Assembly (NCBI GenBank): GCA_002285055.1
Contig: NQYJ01000004.1
Location: forward strand, 98,381-162,380
Direction of reading: 5' to 3'
From: Candidatus Izimoplasma sp. ZiA1
GTDB taxonomy: Bacteria > Bacillota_I > Bacilli_A > Izemoplasmatales > Izemoplasmataceae
Length of the DNA: 64,000 nt
A program made the position numbers and the translations under genes. Position 1 is the stretch's first letter. Every line of letters starts with the position of its first letter. Below the pieces are notes generated by a model. It was given only the letters and a program-made list of their open reading frames with translations, was not told the origin of the DNA and did not search any database. Positions 1 through 8,014 of this stretch are shown in pieces.

Positions 1-1
1 T

Positions 2-619
2 GAGGATATTGATATTGAAATGGCTAAGAAGGTTTTATTAAAACCATCTTTAGCATTAGATAAAGACGAGGATAATTATTACAATATCCTCTCAGCCTTT
101 CAAAAATCAATTAGAGGTAGTGATGTTGATGCTAGTTTACACTATTTAGCTAGATTATTGGTGATGGAAGATTTAGAATCAATCTTAAGAAGATTAACTG
201 TAATTGCTTATGAGGATATTGGTTTTGGTAATCCTAGTATTATTACTAAAATGGATGCATGTTATAACGCTGTTGTGAGAATTGGCATGCCGGAGGCACG
301 AATTCCACTTAGTTTATTAGTTATTGATATGGCTTTAAGTCCAAAATCAAATACTGCTGAAGTGAGTATTGATAAGGCAATTAAAGATATTAATGCAGGA
401 TTAACTCCAAAAATCCCGAATCATTTAATAAATGTTGCAAATTTTGAGGATAAAGCGAAATATATTTACCCTCATGATTATGAAGAAGCACTAGTTTACC
501 AACAGTACTTACCAGATTCTCTAAAAAACAAGGTATATTTTGAGGGAATCCCTAGTGGTAAATATGAAAAAGCACTCCTTTCTCAGAATGTTAAAATAAA
601 AAAAGTTATAAAAAAGTAA
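2..619 (+). CDS. rarA: RarA/MgsA-type replication-associated recombination ATPase, C-terminal part (5' end outside window)
   Basis: This is the C-terminal ~205 residues of the AAA+ ATPase RarA (MgsA), which acts at stalled replication forks. The frame is open back to the window edge, so the internal ATG at 20 is not the true start. The block YNILSAFQKSIRGSDVDASL followed by HYLARLL, RRLTVIAYEDIGFGNP and the PNHLINVANF region are signatures of the RarA tetramerisation and C-terminal domains. The Walker-containing N-terminal half lies upstream of the window. Transcription ends at the hairpin just downstream. Family assignment is firm; completeness cannot be judged. Confidence 0.9.
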   Translation, partial: EDIDIEMAKKVLLKPSLALDKDEDNYYNILSAFQKSIRGSDVDASLHYLARLLVMEDLESILRRLTVIAYEDIGFGNPSIITKMDACYNAVVRIGMPEARIPLSLLVIDMALSPKSNTAEVSIDKAIKDINAGLTPKIPNHLINVANFEDKAKYIYPHDYEEALVYQQYLPDSLKNKVYFEGIPSGKYEKALLSQNVKIKKVIKK

Positions 620-666
620 AAAATCCTATAAAGATATAATAAATATATATAAATAGTGTATAAAAT

Positions 667-697
667 AAAAACTAGCTAAAAAATTTAGCTAGTTTTT
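667..697. terminator. Bidirectional intrinsic terminator between rarA and the Fe-S ATPase cluster
   Basis: A 12-bp perfect stem (AAACTAGCTAAA / TTTAGCTAGTTT) with an AAA loop is flanked by an A-run and a T-run, so it can act on both strands. The stop codon of the minus-strand gene (TAA at 687-685) lies inside the right arm. Confidence 0.85.
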
Positions 698-1551
698 TTT
701 ATAAAGTTAATAACATCGTTCCATTCTTTGCTTTTAAATAAATTAATATTTGTATTTGAAGGAATTTCTTTATTATTTATTGCTTCTAAGATTGATTTTG
801 TATATGGGATTTCCATAAGTAGCAAAATTCCTTCTGATTTACAATAATCTTTAATTTTTTGGTTTAAAGTAGTGTTTAAATCTGATTTATTAATAATTAC
901 AGCAGTATCTAAGCTAAATGTCTGTGTTAATTTATAGACTTTTTTAAGATCGTGAAGTCCAGAAATTGATGGTTCTGTGACTATTATAACTTTATTAACT
1001 CCTGTTATTGCGCTAATAACGTTACATGCAATTCCTGGACTTCCATCAATCAGGATATTTTCTTTATTAGCTAGTTTTGCTTCTTTTTTTGCAAGATTTC
1101 TAACTTCACTAACAAGTTTACCGCTTGATTCTTCTCCTGGAATTAGTTTAGCATCAACCATTAGCCCATAATCACTGTTTCTAATGAAGATATCACCAAT
1201 TTTATAGTCTACCATCGTAATTGCTCCACTTGGACAGACAAGTTCACAAACATGGCAACCTTCACATCTGTTTTCTTTAATACTTATATCGCTATTAATT
1301 GCATTAAAATTACAGTTATCATAACAGATTCCACATTTTGTACATTTTGATTCATCTATGATAGGTCTTTTAAAACCATAAAAATCAATAAATTCTAATG
1401 TTCTTCCATTGACTAAGATATTTAAGTCTGGAGCATCAACATCACAATCAGCTATTATCAAATTATCAAGGTAAGGAATAAGTGATGCGGTAATAGATGT
1501 TTTTCCAGTACCACCTTTACCACTTATAATTGCGATTTCGTTAACTGACAT
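685..1551 (-). CDS. MinD-superfamily P-loop ATPase with inserted 2x[4Fe-4S] ferredoxin domain (COG1149), copy A
   Basis: A 288-residue cytoplasmic ATPase of the Mrp/NubpA-MinD group. The deviant Walker A GKGGTGKT is at residues 11-18, and a bacterial ferredoxin insert supplies two clusters of cysteines (CTKCGICYDNC at 70-80, CEGCHVCELVC at 96-106). The ATG at 1551 is preferred over the TTG at 1563 because GGTGAT sits 4-5 bases before it. It overlaps copy B by 11 bases and is last in a four-gene operon. In Desulfovibrio such paired ATPases belong to the 'orange protein' complex together with NifX-like proteins; the function here is inferred from context, probably metal-cluster assembly or handling. 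Confidence 0.85.
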   Translation of the reverse strand: MSVNEIAIISGKGGTGKTSITASLIPYLDNLIIADCDVDAPDLNILVNGRTLEFIDFYGFKRPIIDESKCTKCGICYDNCNFNAINSDISIKENRCEGCHVCELVCPSGAITMVDYKIGDIFIRNSDYGLMVDAKLIPGEESSGKLVSEVRNLAKKEAKLANKENILIDGSPGIACNVISAITGVNKVIIVTEPSISGLHDLKKVYKLTQTFSLDTAVIINKSDLNTTLNQKIKDYCKSEGILLLMEIPYTKSILEAINNKEIPSNTNINLFKSKEWNDVINFIKKTS

Positions 1552-2380
1552 ATTCATCACCAAGAACTTTTCTGATTATGTTTTGAATTTTCTCTTTAAA
1601 ATATACAGATTTTTTACTGATTAGTTCTCCAGAACCACTAATATTGGCAAACTCTTTATCAAACTTGATTTCTTCTATTAGTTCAATGTTCTCACATACA
1701 AGATAATCGTATATTTCCTTAGATCCTGTGAAAGCTTTATTAATAACAACCCCAAAAGGAATATTTATATCTCTTAACATTGTAACTACCATTTTTAAAT
1801 CACTAACTCCAAATGGAGTTGGTTCAGCAATTACAATAGCGTAATCTACTTCACTTACACTAGATACAGCTGAACAACTAGTACCTGGTGGTGAATCAAT
1901 GAGCAATATGTTTTCATCTTTTGTGATTTCCCTTAGTTTTTCAATGATTTTTACACCACTTACTTCTCCAACCTCTAAATCCCCATACAAAAACTGCTTA
2001 TTATCTACTGTATGATTAAAGATTTTTCCAGTAAGTTTATCATCAAAGCTAATTGCGTTTTCTTCACAAACAATTTTACACCCAAGACACTCATGACATA
2101 AATCCTTAAAGACAATTACTTTCTTTTTTGTAGGAATTATGGCATTAAAATTACAAAAATCTCCACATTTACCACAAAGTGTACATTTTGACATATCAAT
2201 TATTGGATATTTTTTTGTTACATCGATTGTTTTTGATATTTTAGTATCAAAATAGAGATGACTGTTTGGTTCTTCAACATCAGTGTCAATTAATGTAGCA
2301 TTTTTCAAATTTTCAAAAAGATTGACACTGATATTTGTTTTACCAGTGCCACCTTTTCCACTTAATAGTGCAATTTTCAT
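1541..2380 (-). CDS. MinD-superfamily P-loop ATPase with inserted ferredoxin domain (COG1149), copy B
   Basis: A 279-residue paralogue of its downstream neighbour. GKGGTGKT is at residues 8-15, CTLCGKCGDFC at 66-76 and CHECLGCKIVC at 95-105, again giving ligands for two [4Fe-4S] clusters. The LIDSPPGTSCS segment (Walker B / switch region) is near residue 165. The start ATG overlaps the TGA stop of the upstream NifX-like gene as ATGA, implying coupled translation. The two ATPases probably form a heterodimer, as paired COG1149 proteins are usually encoded together (inference). Confidence 0.85.
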   Translation of the reverse strand: MKIALLSGKGGTGKTNISVNLFENLKNATLIDTDVEEPNSHLYFDTKISKTIDVTKKYPIIDMSKCTLCGKCGDFCNFNAIIPTKKKVIVFKDLCHECLGCKIVCEENAISFDDKLTGKIFNHTVDNKQFLYGDLEVGEVSGVKIIEKLREITKDENILLIDSPPGTSCSAVSSVSEVDYAIVIAEPTPFGVSDLKMVVTMLRDINIPFGVVINKAFTGSKEIYDYLVCENIELIEEIKFDKEFANISGSGELISKKSVYFKEKIQNIIRKVLGDEYVS

Positions 2381-2736
2381 TTATGTTTGTTTTTTACTGG
2401 AGTTGTAATAGTTTCTAACTCCTTACCTAAATATTGATAAATGGCATCTTGTGGTGTTTTTGCATTCTTGAAATCATAGATTTTTATTTCGAAAGCGTCA
2501 AGTGCTTCAAGTGCGTTAGGACCAACTTTTGGACCAAGAACAATTGAAACCTCGTTATCACTTAAGATTTTTACAGCTTTATTTCCAGCTCCACTACCTT
2601 CTTCTTTAGCAATGTTTTCAACAGCACTAAAAACTAGTGTTTCTGAATCATATATTACAAAGTAGTTACATCGAGCAAAACGTTCACTTACTGCATCTTG
2701 TTCAGTTTTTCCAACTGATGTAACAGCAATTTTCAT
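2377..2736 (-). CDS. NifX/NifB-like dinitrogenase FeMo-cofactor-binding family protein (COG1433)
   Basis: A 119-residue single-domain protein starting MKIAVTSVGKTEQDAVSERF, with the ribonuclease-H-like fold of the NifX / MTH1175 / orange-protein family (known examples bind Fe-Mo or Mo-Cu clusters). No nitrogenase gene is in the window, so a role in nitrogen fixation is not implied. It ends TGA overlapping the next ATG (ATGA) and begins with a TAATG overlap with the DUF134 gene. GGAGG lies 9 bases before the ATG. Confidence 0.8.
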   Translation of the reverse strand: MKIAVTSVGKTEQDAVSERFARCNYFVIYDSETLVFSAVENIAKEEGSGAGNKAVKILSDNEVSIVLGPKVGPNALEALDAFEIKIYDFKNAKTPQDAIYQYLGKELETITTPVKNKHK

Positions 2737-3431
2737 TAATGTTTTCCTCCGTGGTGCTCACCATGTGTATGATCACACACACTTCCTTGAGAAGTTAAGA
2801 AACCACCTAAGTATTCATTTATGTTTAATTCTAAAGAACCTTGAGCTCCTAAAATTACATCTACATTATTTTCTCTAAATAAATCAACTGCCATTCTTCC
2901 CATTCCACCTGTAATAATAACATTAGCACCATTTTCAGCTAAGAACTTAGGTAAAACACCAGGTTCATGTTTTGGAGGTACTAAAAATGTTTTATTTACA
3001 ATAACATTATTTCTTACAGAGTAAAAAATAAATTCTTTTGTATGTCCAAAGTGTCCATCTACTGTAACACGGTCACTTGTAGGCATTGCGATAACTTTTA
3101 ATTCTTTGTCTTCAATATTCATCATATTTTCTCCCTTTAATTTTATATTTTCAATATCATTGTTGATTTCAATGATATTATTCCCTAAAATAGCTTTTAC
3201 TAATTTGCTTCTACCACTAATTAATAGTCTTTGAATAGTCGCTCTTGATACTTGCATGCTTTCCGCAGCTTCAATTTGACTAAATCCATCAACATCAACT
3301 AGACGTAATGCTTCAAATTCATCTAATAATATATTCGTAGTGTGTAATGACTGAGCTTTTAAACCACTAGGTTTATAAGACCTTTTATTATCAAGTCTTC
3401 TGGCAAATCTTTTTTTACGAGAACCATTCAT
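2736..3431 (-). CDS. DUF134 helix-turn-helix regulator fused to a NifX/NifB-like cofactor-binding domain
   Basis: A 231-residue two-domain protein. The N-terminal ~100 residues are a DUF134 (COG1342) DNA-binding domain: EFEALRLVDVDGFSQIEAAE followed by QVSRATIQRLL is its helix-turn-helix. From about residue 115 to the end is a second COG1433 domain (VTVDGHFGHTKEF... GGMGRMA), closing with a His-rich tail (HTHGEHHGGKH) that could bind metal. The start is the ATG at 3431, with AAGGAGTGAT just upstream; the in-frame ATG at 3464 lies before the predicted transcription start. The fusion suggests a regulator that senses a metal cluster and controls its own operon (inference). Confidence 0.85.
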   Translation of the reverse strand: MNGSRKKRFARRLDNKRSYKPSGLKAQSLHTTNILLDEFEALRLVDVDGFSQIEAAESMQVSRATIQRLLISGRSKLVKAILGNNIIEINNDIENIKLKGENMMNIEDKELKVIAMPTSDRVTVDGHFGHTKEFIFYSVRNNVIVNKTFLVPPKHEPGVLPKFLAENGANVIITGGMGRMAVDLFRENNVDVILGAQGSLELNINEYLGGFLTSQGSVCDHTHGEHHGGKH

Positions 3432-3444
3432 ATTATCACTCCTT

Positions 3445-3460
3445 ATGTGCATATGCACAT
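3445..3460. promoter_or_regulatory. Perfect 16-bp palindromic operator at the DUF134 operon promoter
   Basis: ATGTGCATATGCACAT is a perfect inverted repeat starting 4 bases downstream of the -10 box, so it covers the expected +1 site. This is a classic repressor position. The adjacent first gene encodes a DUF134 DNA-binding protein, making autoregulation the simplest reading (inference). Confidence 0.7.
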
Positions 3461-3464
3461 TCAT

Positions 3465-3493
3465 AGTATATTCCTATCACTAAACTTTGTCAA
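3465..3493 (-). promoter_or_regulatory. Sigma-A promoter of the DUF134 / Fe-S ATPase operon
   Basis: TTGACA at 3493-3488, a 17-base spacer, and TATACT at 3470-3465 on the minus strand. It lies directly behind the terminator of the upstream gene. Confidence 0.85.
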
Positions 3494-3518
3494 TAAAAAA
3501 AATAGACATTGTCTATTT
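3494..3518 (-). terminator. Intrinsic terminator of the DhaL-DegV fusion gene
   Basis: Stem AAATAGACA / TGTCTATTT followed by a run of Ts on the minus strand. The gene's TAG stop (3515-3513) is inside the stem, and the next promoter's -35 begins immediately after the T-run. Confidence 0.75.
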
Positions 3519-5258
3519 CTTTATGTATGCGATTGCGACACTCTTCTTACCTGAATGAATAGCTGTTGCACTTGATAACTCACTTATAAAGCTTGGTTCT
3601 TTTTTAATGATGCTTGTAAATAATGTTTTATATTCATTTACAAGTTCAGTATTTTCACAATGAACTAAACTCCATTCAGAAATGTCATCTTTTTTTACTA
3701 ACTTCATTATTTTTTTTGTAATGCCTTTTTTAGATAAGGCAAAACCAAATGCAGTTCCTGCGCCTGTTGCATCTAAACTCATAATTGGTCTAATTTTAAG
3801 AAGCATTCCAATTTTCCCAATAATCTTAGGAACACGTCCTGATAATGTTGCGTATTTAAATGTATCTAAACAAACTAGGATTTTTGTTTTTTTCTTAATT
3901 TCGTTAATTGTCATAATCATTGCATCTTTTGATAAACCACGATTACGCATTTTAACAAGCTGATAAACTAATAAACCTTCTGAAGCACTATTGTTTAAGC
4001 TGTCAATTACGGTAATGTCATTTCCTTTGTCATTTAATTTTGATGCGATGTCATTAATAACATTATATGTAGAACTTAATTTACTGGCGACTGTTAAAAC
4101 AATTATTTTTTTATATTGTAATAACAGTTTTGAGAACAAGTTATTAATATATTTTATTTCTGGAACTGATGTTGTTGGATATTCTTTTGAATTTTTTATT
4201 TTTTCAAAAAGGATTTCATTGTTAATAGTAAATTTATCAATATATGATACTGAATTAATAATTATGTTTGTTGGTATGACAAAAATATTATTCTCAAGAG
4301 CAAACTCTTTATCAATATCAGCAATTGAATCTGTAACAATAGCAATCTCATGTTTATGATTCCTAGAATTTACTTCAAGTAACATATCATCAACTTTTTG
4401 AGTTAAGATATTTCCATAATCATCTAATTTATCAAAAACAATTTCTGGATTATTTGTATGAATATGAATTCTTGAATACTTTTTACCTTCTAATATGATT
4501 AATGAATCACCAAGAGTTTCTAACTCAGTTTTTAGATTATCTAAATTTGCATTTTGTTCAAAAAGACCTTCTGTACAGTAACGGTATAAGATGTTTTCAT
4601 CATATACATGTTCATCAATTATTAGATCAACAGGACTTTGAACTTCATCTACTGTTTCATTATTTAGATATTTATTAAAACCTTCTAAAAATAATACAAA
4701 TCCCATTGCCCCAGAATCTACTACTTTATTCTTTTTTAAGATTTGCAAAGTTGTTTTTGTTTTTTCAAGACATTCTTTTGCATAATGATAACTATCAACT
4801 AAAAATTCTTTGATATTATTATATTTTTCCTTATTTGTGTTTAGAAAATTTGCCCATTCTCTTAAAACGGTAATAATTGTTCCTTCAACAGGGTTACTTA
4901 TTGATTTGTAAACATAATCAACACTACCATAGGCTAAACTTGCAAACTCATTTACACCTACAGTTTCATAATCCTTTGATGATTTAAACATTCCATTTAA
5001 AAATTGTGCAAAAATAACACCGCTATTTCCTCTTGCACTTAACATAGCAGTTTCACTGATTGAATCAAGGGTTTTATGAAATGAATCATTAGGAATAGCT
5101 TCAACTGCTATTAAATTCATTGTGTAAACCAAATTATTTCCAGTATCACCATCCGGAACTGGAAAAAAATTAATGTCATTTAAATAGGCTCGGTTATTTT
5201 TTACTAAAACCGAACCAGTTTTTACCATTTGATATAAATCATTTCCATCTAAACGCAT
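3513..5258 (-). CDS. DhaL (DAK2) kinase domain - DegV fatty-acid-binding domain fusion (FakA-FakB-like)
   Basis: A 581-residue cytoplasmic protein. Residues ~1-200 are a DhaL-type kinase domain (NFFPVPDGDTGNN is the Mg/ATP-binding motif). Residues ~205-305 resemble the FakA middle domain (RIHIHTNNPE). From ~310 to the end is a DegV/FakB lipid-binding domain (IAIVTDSIAD, PTTSVP, SGRVPKIIG). FakA normally phosphorylates fatty acids bound to a separate FakB; here both parts are in one chain, so a self-contained fatty-acid kinase is inferred. The ATG at 5258 is chosen because GGGAGATGAT precedes it; a GTG at 5273 overlaps that site. Monocistronic. Confidence 0.85.
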   Translation of the reverse strand: MRLDGNDLYQMVKTGSVLVKNNRAYLNDINFFPVPDGDTGNNLVYTMNLIAVEAIPNDSFHKTLDSISETAMLSARGNSGVIFAQFLNGMFKSSKDYETVGVNEFASLAYGSVDYVYKSISNPVEGTIITVLREWANFLNTNKEKYNNIKEFLVDSYHYAKECLEKTKTTLQILKKNKVVDSGAMGFVLFLEGFNKYLNNETVDEVQSPVDLIIDEHVYDENILYRYCTEGLFEQNANLDNLKTELETLGDSLIILEGKKYSRIHIHTNNPEIVFDKLDDYGNILTQKVDDMLLEVNSRNHKHEIAIVTDSIADIDKEFALENNIFVIPTNIIINSVSYIDKFTINNEILFEKIKNSKEYPTTSVPEIKYINNLFSKLLLQYKKIIVLTVASKLSSTYNVINDIASKLNDKGNDITVIDSLNNSASEGLLVYQLVKMRNRGLSKDAMIMTINEIKKKTKILVCLDTFKYATLSGRVPKIIGKIGMLLKIRPIMSLDATGAGTAFGFALSKKGITKKIMKLVKKDDISEWSLVHCENTELVNEYKTLFTSIIKKEPSFISELSSATAIHSGKKSVAIAYIKK

Positions 5259-5288
5259 ACAATCATCTCCCACTACTATTATAACATA

Positions 5289-5320
5289 AAAAAAAGCAAC
5301 TCTTTTATGAGTTGCTTTCT
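5289..5320 (-). terminator. Terminator of the nucleoside ABC transporter operon
   Basis: Stem AAAGCAACTC / GAGTTGCTTT with a 6-base loop, followed on the minus strand by eight Ts. It ends the operon after the last permease gene. Confidence 0.85.
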
Positions 5321-5330
5321 TGAAATTAAT

Positions 5331-6551
5331 TTATCTTTTACCTGGATCGTACGGTTCACCTGCAGCACGAGGTGCAGCACTGTTTTTACTTGTAATAGCA
5401 AGAACAACCAATGTAGCGATATAAGGTATCATTGCATAAATTTGAGGTTGAAGTTTTAATTCCTCTAAGAATGGGATTAATGTATGTACACTTCCAAGTA
5501 CTCTCATAGATGCAAAGAACAATGCAGCAAAAATAATTCTACCTGGTTTCCAGTTACCAAAGATTAATACAGCAAGTGCTAAGAACCCAAATCCACTAAC
5601 AGTGGCATTGAAGTTAGCAGCAAAGCTTAATACAAAGATAACTCCACCCATACCAGCTAAAGCACCTGATACCATAACACCAGCATATCTGATTTTATAG
5701 ATATTGATACCTAAACTGTCGGCAGCTTGTGGATTTTCACCACAACTTCTTAAACGCAATCCCCATTTAGTTTTATAAAGAACTAATACAGCAATTACAA
5801 AGATTGCAATTCCTAAGTAAGTTGATAAGTAAGCACCTTTAAAGAATAAATCACCAATAACAGGAATGTCTCCTAATAATGGTACTGAAGTTATTCGATA
5901 ATTTCTTAAAATCGTTACTTTTTGAGTTTCAAATATTTGTCTAGCAGTAAAGATTGCAAATGCAGGAGCAAACATATTAAGTGCTGTTGCACTAATTATT
6001 TGATTTGCTTTCATATTAATAGATGCAAATGCATGAAGTAAACTAAATACTATCCCAACAAGAGCTCCTACTAGAATTCCAATTATCGCATAACGTTGAG
6101 TTTTTACATCCTGGATACTATCACTAATTGATTTGAAAGTTTTAGATGTAGCAATTGTGTTCACTTCTTGATCACTAATGTCTCCATTAAAGTGAGCATT
6201 AACATCTTCAATCATTTTATCATATTGAGCCTGTGTTAAATTTAAATCTACATAGAATGAATTTTCAGCAAGTGTCACTGTTTTATCAAATTCTTCTTCT
6301 ACATATACTTCAACATATGGGACAAAGTCATTTTCGTAAAACGAAAGTAATTTCTTATCATCATTAATTTCTAGATTTTTAATTGTTAAAGCTCCAACAA
6401 AAGCTCCCATTAACATTATCCCTTCAAGGGCAATATTAACTACACCACTACGTTCACTAAATAACGCTCCAAGTGCTACTAATGCTAAAGGCACAGTTGA
6501 TGCAATAACTAAAGGTACTATGAAATAAATAAGTTCTGAGAATGATAACAT
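5331..6551 (-). CDS. BMP-type nucleoside ABC transporter permease (NupQ/YufQ-like) with extra extracytoplasmic insert
   Basis: Permease of the branched-chain-permease type that carries nucleosides with a BMP-family binding protein. The family core is evident (LGALFSERSGVVNIALEGIM, RSCGENPQAADSLGIN, GVMVSGALAGMGG). At 406 residues it is about 90 longer than usual. The extra length is a charged, non-membrane segment at roughly residues 57-150 between the first and following membrane helices. It overlaps the upstream permease as TAATG. Confidence 0.85.
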   Translation of the reverse strand: MLSFSELIYFIVPLVIASTVPLALVALGALFSERSGVVNIALEGIMLMGAFVGALTIKNLEINDDKKLLSFYENDFVPYVEVYVEEEFDKTVTLAENSFYVDLNLTQAQYDKMIEDVNAHFNGDISDQEVNTIATSKTFKSISDSIQDVKTQRYAIIGILVGALVGIVFSLLHAFASINMKANQIISATALNMFAPAFAIFTARQIFETQKVTILRNYRITSVPLLGDIPVIGDLFFKGAYLSTYLGIAIFVIAVLVLYKTKWGLRLRSCGENPQAADSLGINIYKIRYAGVMVSGALAGMGGVIFVLSFAANFNATVSGFGFLALAVLIFGNWKPGRIIFAALFFASMRVLGSVHTLIPFLEELKLQPQIYAMIPYIATLVVLAITSKNSAAPRAAGEPYDPGKR

Positions 6552-8014
6552 TATACATCACTCCCTTCAATAACTTCTGACTGTTGATTTTTATCATCTC
6601 GACGTTTTAAGCCTTTAATAACGAATTTTTGAATAAATAAGCTAAGAGCACTTAAATAAATAATAACGGCAATGATTATATCGATAATTTCTGGTTTGAA
6701 GTCTAATAATTGTAAATAATATCCACCTTGTTGTAAATACCCAAAGAACAATCCTGCGAATAATACTCCAATTGGACTACTTAAACCAAGTAAACTAATC
6801 GCGATTCCTGTAAATCCTTGTGATAAGATAACTGTTTCAGGAATTAAGAATTTACCAGCAACTAAATAAGTTAAAGCTCCTGCTAAACCTGCAACTCCAC
6901 CAGCTATTGCCATAGATTTAACGATATTAACTTTTGAGTTCATCCCAGCGTATTTAGCTGCGCTTTTGTTTAACCCTACTGCTTTTAACTCAAAACCAAA
7001 TGTTGTTTTGTTTAAAATAACATGTAAGAGATAGACAGTTAAAATCGCCACAACGATTCCCCCATTGATACTTGAGTTAGGGAATAGATGTTGTAAGTTA
7101 AGACCTGGAGTTTCTGAACTTGATAAAATATCATAAGTTCTATTATAAGCTGTGTTATAAATATACTTTTTAATCAATAATACATTAATATACATTGCAA
7201 TATAGTTTAACATAATTGAAGAAACAACTTCATTTACATTATTAAATGCTTTTAAGTATCCAGGGATAGCTCCCCAGATTCCACCAGCGATTATCGCAAA
7301 GAAAACTGCAACAAACCAGTGTAATAATGGATTTATATCTGCGATGAATCCCCATTTAACACCAATGAAGATTGCAACAAATGCACCCATAGTAAACTGT
7401 CCACTTGCCCCAATATTAAATAAACCAGTTCTAAATGCAAATGCAACAGATAATCCAGTTAATATAATTGGAACAGCAAAGTAGATTGTATTACCTAAAC
7501 TTCTAAATCCTTCGTTAAATCCACCTTGAAGAATAATCCAAAATCCCTCAAAAGCTTGAGATGGATTAAAGATTAACATAATAACTAATCCAAATAATAA
7601 TCCAATGATAATAGAGATAACGCTACCACTTAGATCTACTAAAGTTTTATTTTCGCTTAATCTTTGTGATTTAGATGCTTTTAATTTACCAACTAACTTG
7701 TAAATAATAAAAGCAATTGTCATTACTATTAAAACAAATCTATCAGCTGATAATAATGTTTCATTATCTTTAAAGAATCCAGGAAGAATAAAGATAACAT
7801 TAAATAACAAAGCATAAAATACAGCGTCAATTATATTATTAACTACCCAGTCTTTAAATCTTAAACCAATATATGAGAATAAGATAACAACAAGGACAGT
7901 TGAGTAAATAATATTCCCAGTTGATGTATTAACATCAAAAATAAGTGGTGCAACTAAAGCGAATAGGATAAATAAAGGTAAAAATCCAAACTCGTACTTA
8001 AATTTATTTATCAT
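6551..8014 (-). CDS. BMP-type nucleoside ABC transporter permease (NupP/YufP-like) with extended N-terminus
   Basis: Second permease of the nucleoside importer: FRTGLFNIGASGQFTMGAF and KAVGLNKSAAKYAGMN are family signatures. At 487 residues it carries about 130 additional N-terminal residues with roughly four hydrophobic helices before the normal start of homology (around NPSQAFEGFWIILQGGF). Start and stop codons overlap its neighbours as TAATG on both sides, so ATPase and permeases are translationally coupled. Confidence 0.85.
   Translation of the reverse strand: MINKFKYEFGFLPLFILFALVAPLIFDVNTSTGNIIYSTVLVVILFSYIGLRFKDWVVNNIIDAVFYALLFNVIFILPGFFKDNETLLSADRFVLIVMTIAFIIYKLVGKLKASKSQRLSENKTLVDLSGSVISIIIGLLFGLVIMLIFNPSQAFEGFWIILQGGFNEGFRSLGNTIYFAVPIILTGLSVAFAFRTGLFNIGASGQFTMGAFVAIFIGVKWGFIADINPLLHWFVAVFFAIIAGGIWGAIPGYLKAFNNVNEVVSSIMLNYIAMYINVLLIKKYIYNTAYNRTYDILSSSETPGLNLQHLFPNSSINGGIVVAILTVYLLHVILNKTTFGFELKAVGLNKSAAKYAGMNSKVNIVKSMAIAGGVAGLAGALTYLVAGKFLIPETVILSQGFTGIAISLLGLSSPIGVLFAGLFFGYLQQGGYYLQLLDFKPEIIDIIIAVIIYLSALSLFIQKFVIKGLKRRDDKNQQSEVIEGSDV

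Noticed and set aside
3432..3464. Longer N-terminus (MNVHMHIRSDN...) for the DUF134 protein
   Set aside because: That stretch is the palindromic operator and ribosome site; its ATG lies upstream of the predicted transcription start, and DUF134 proteins begin with the basic RKKR segment.
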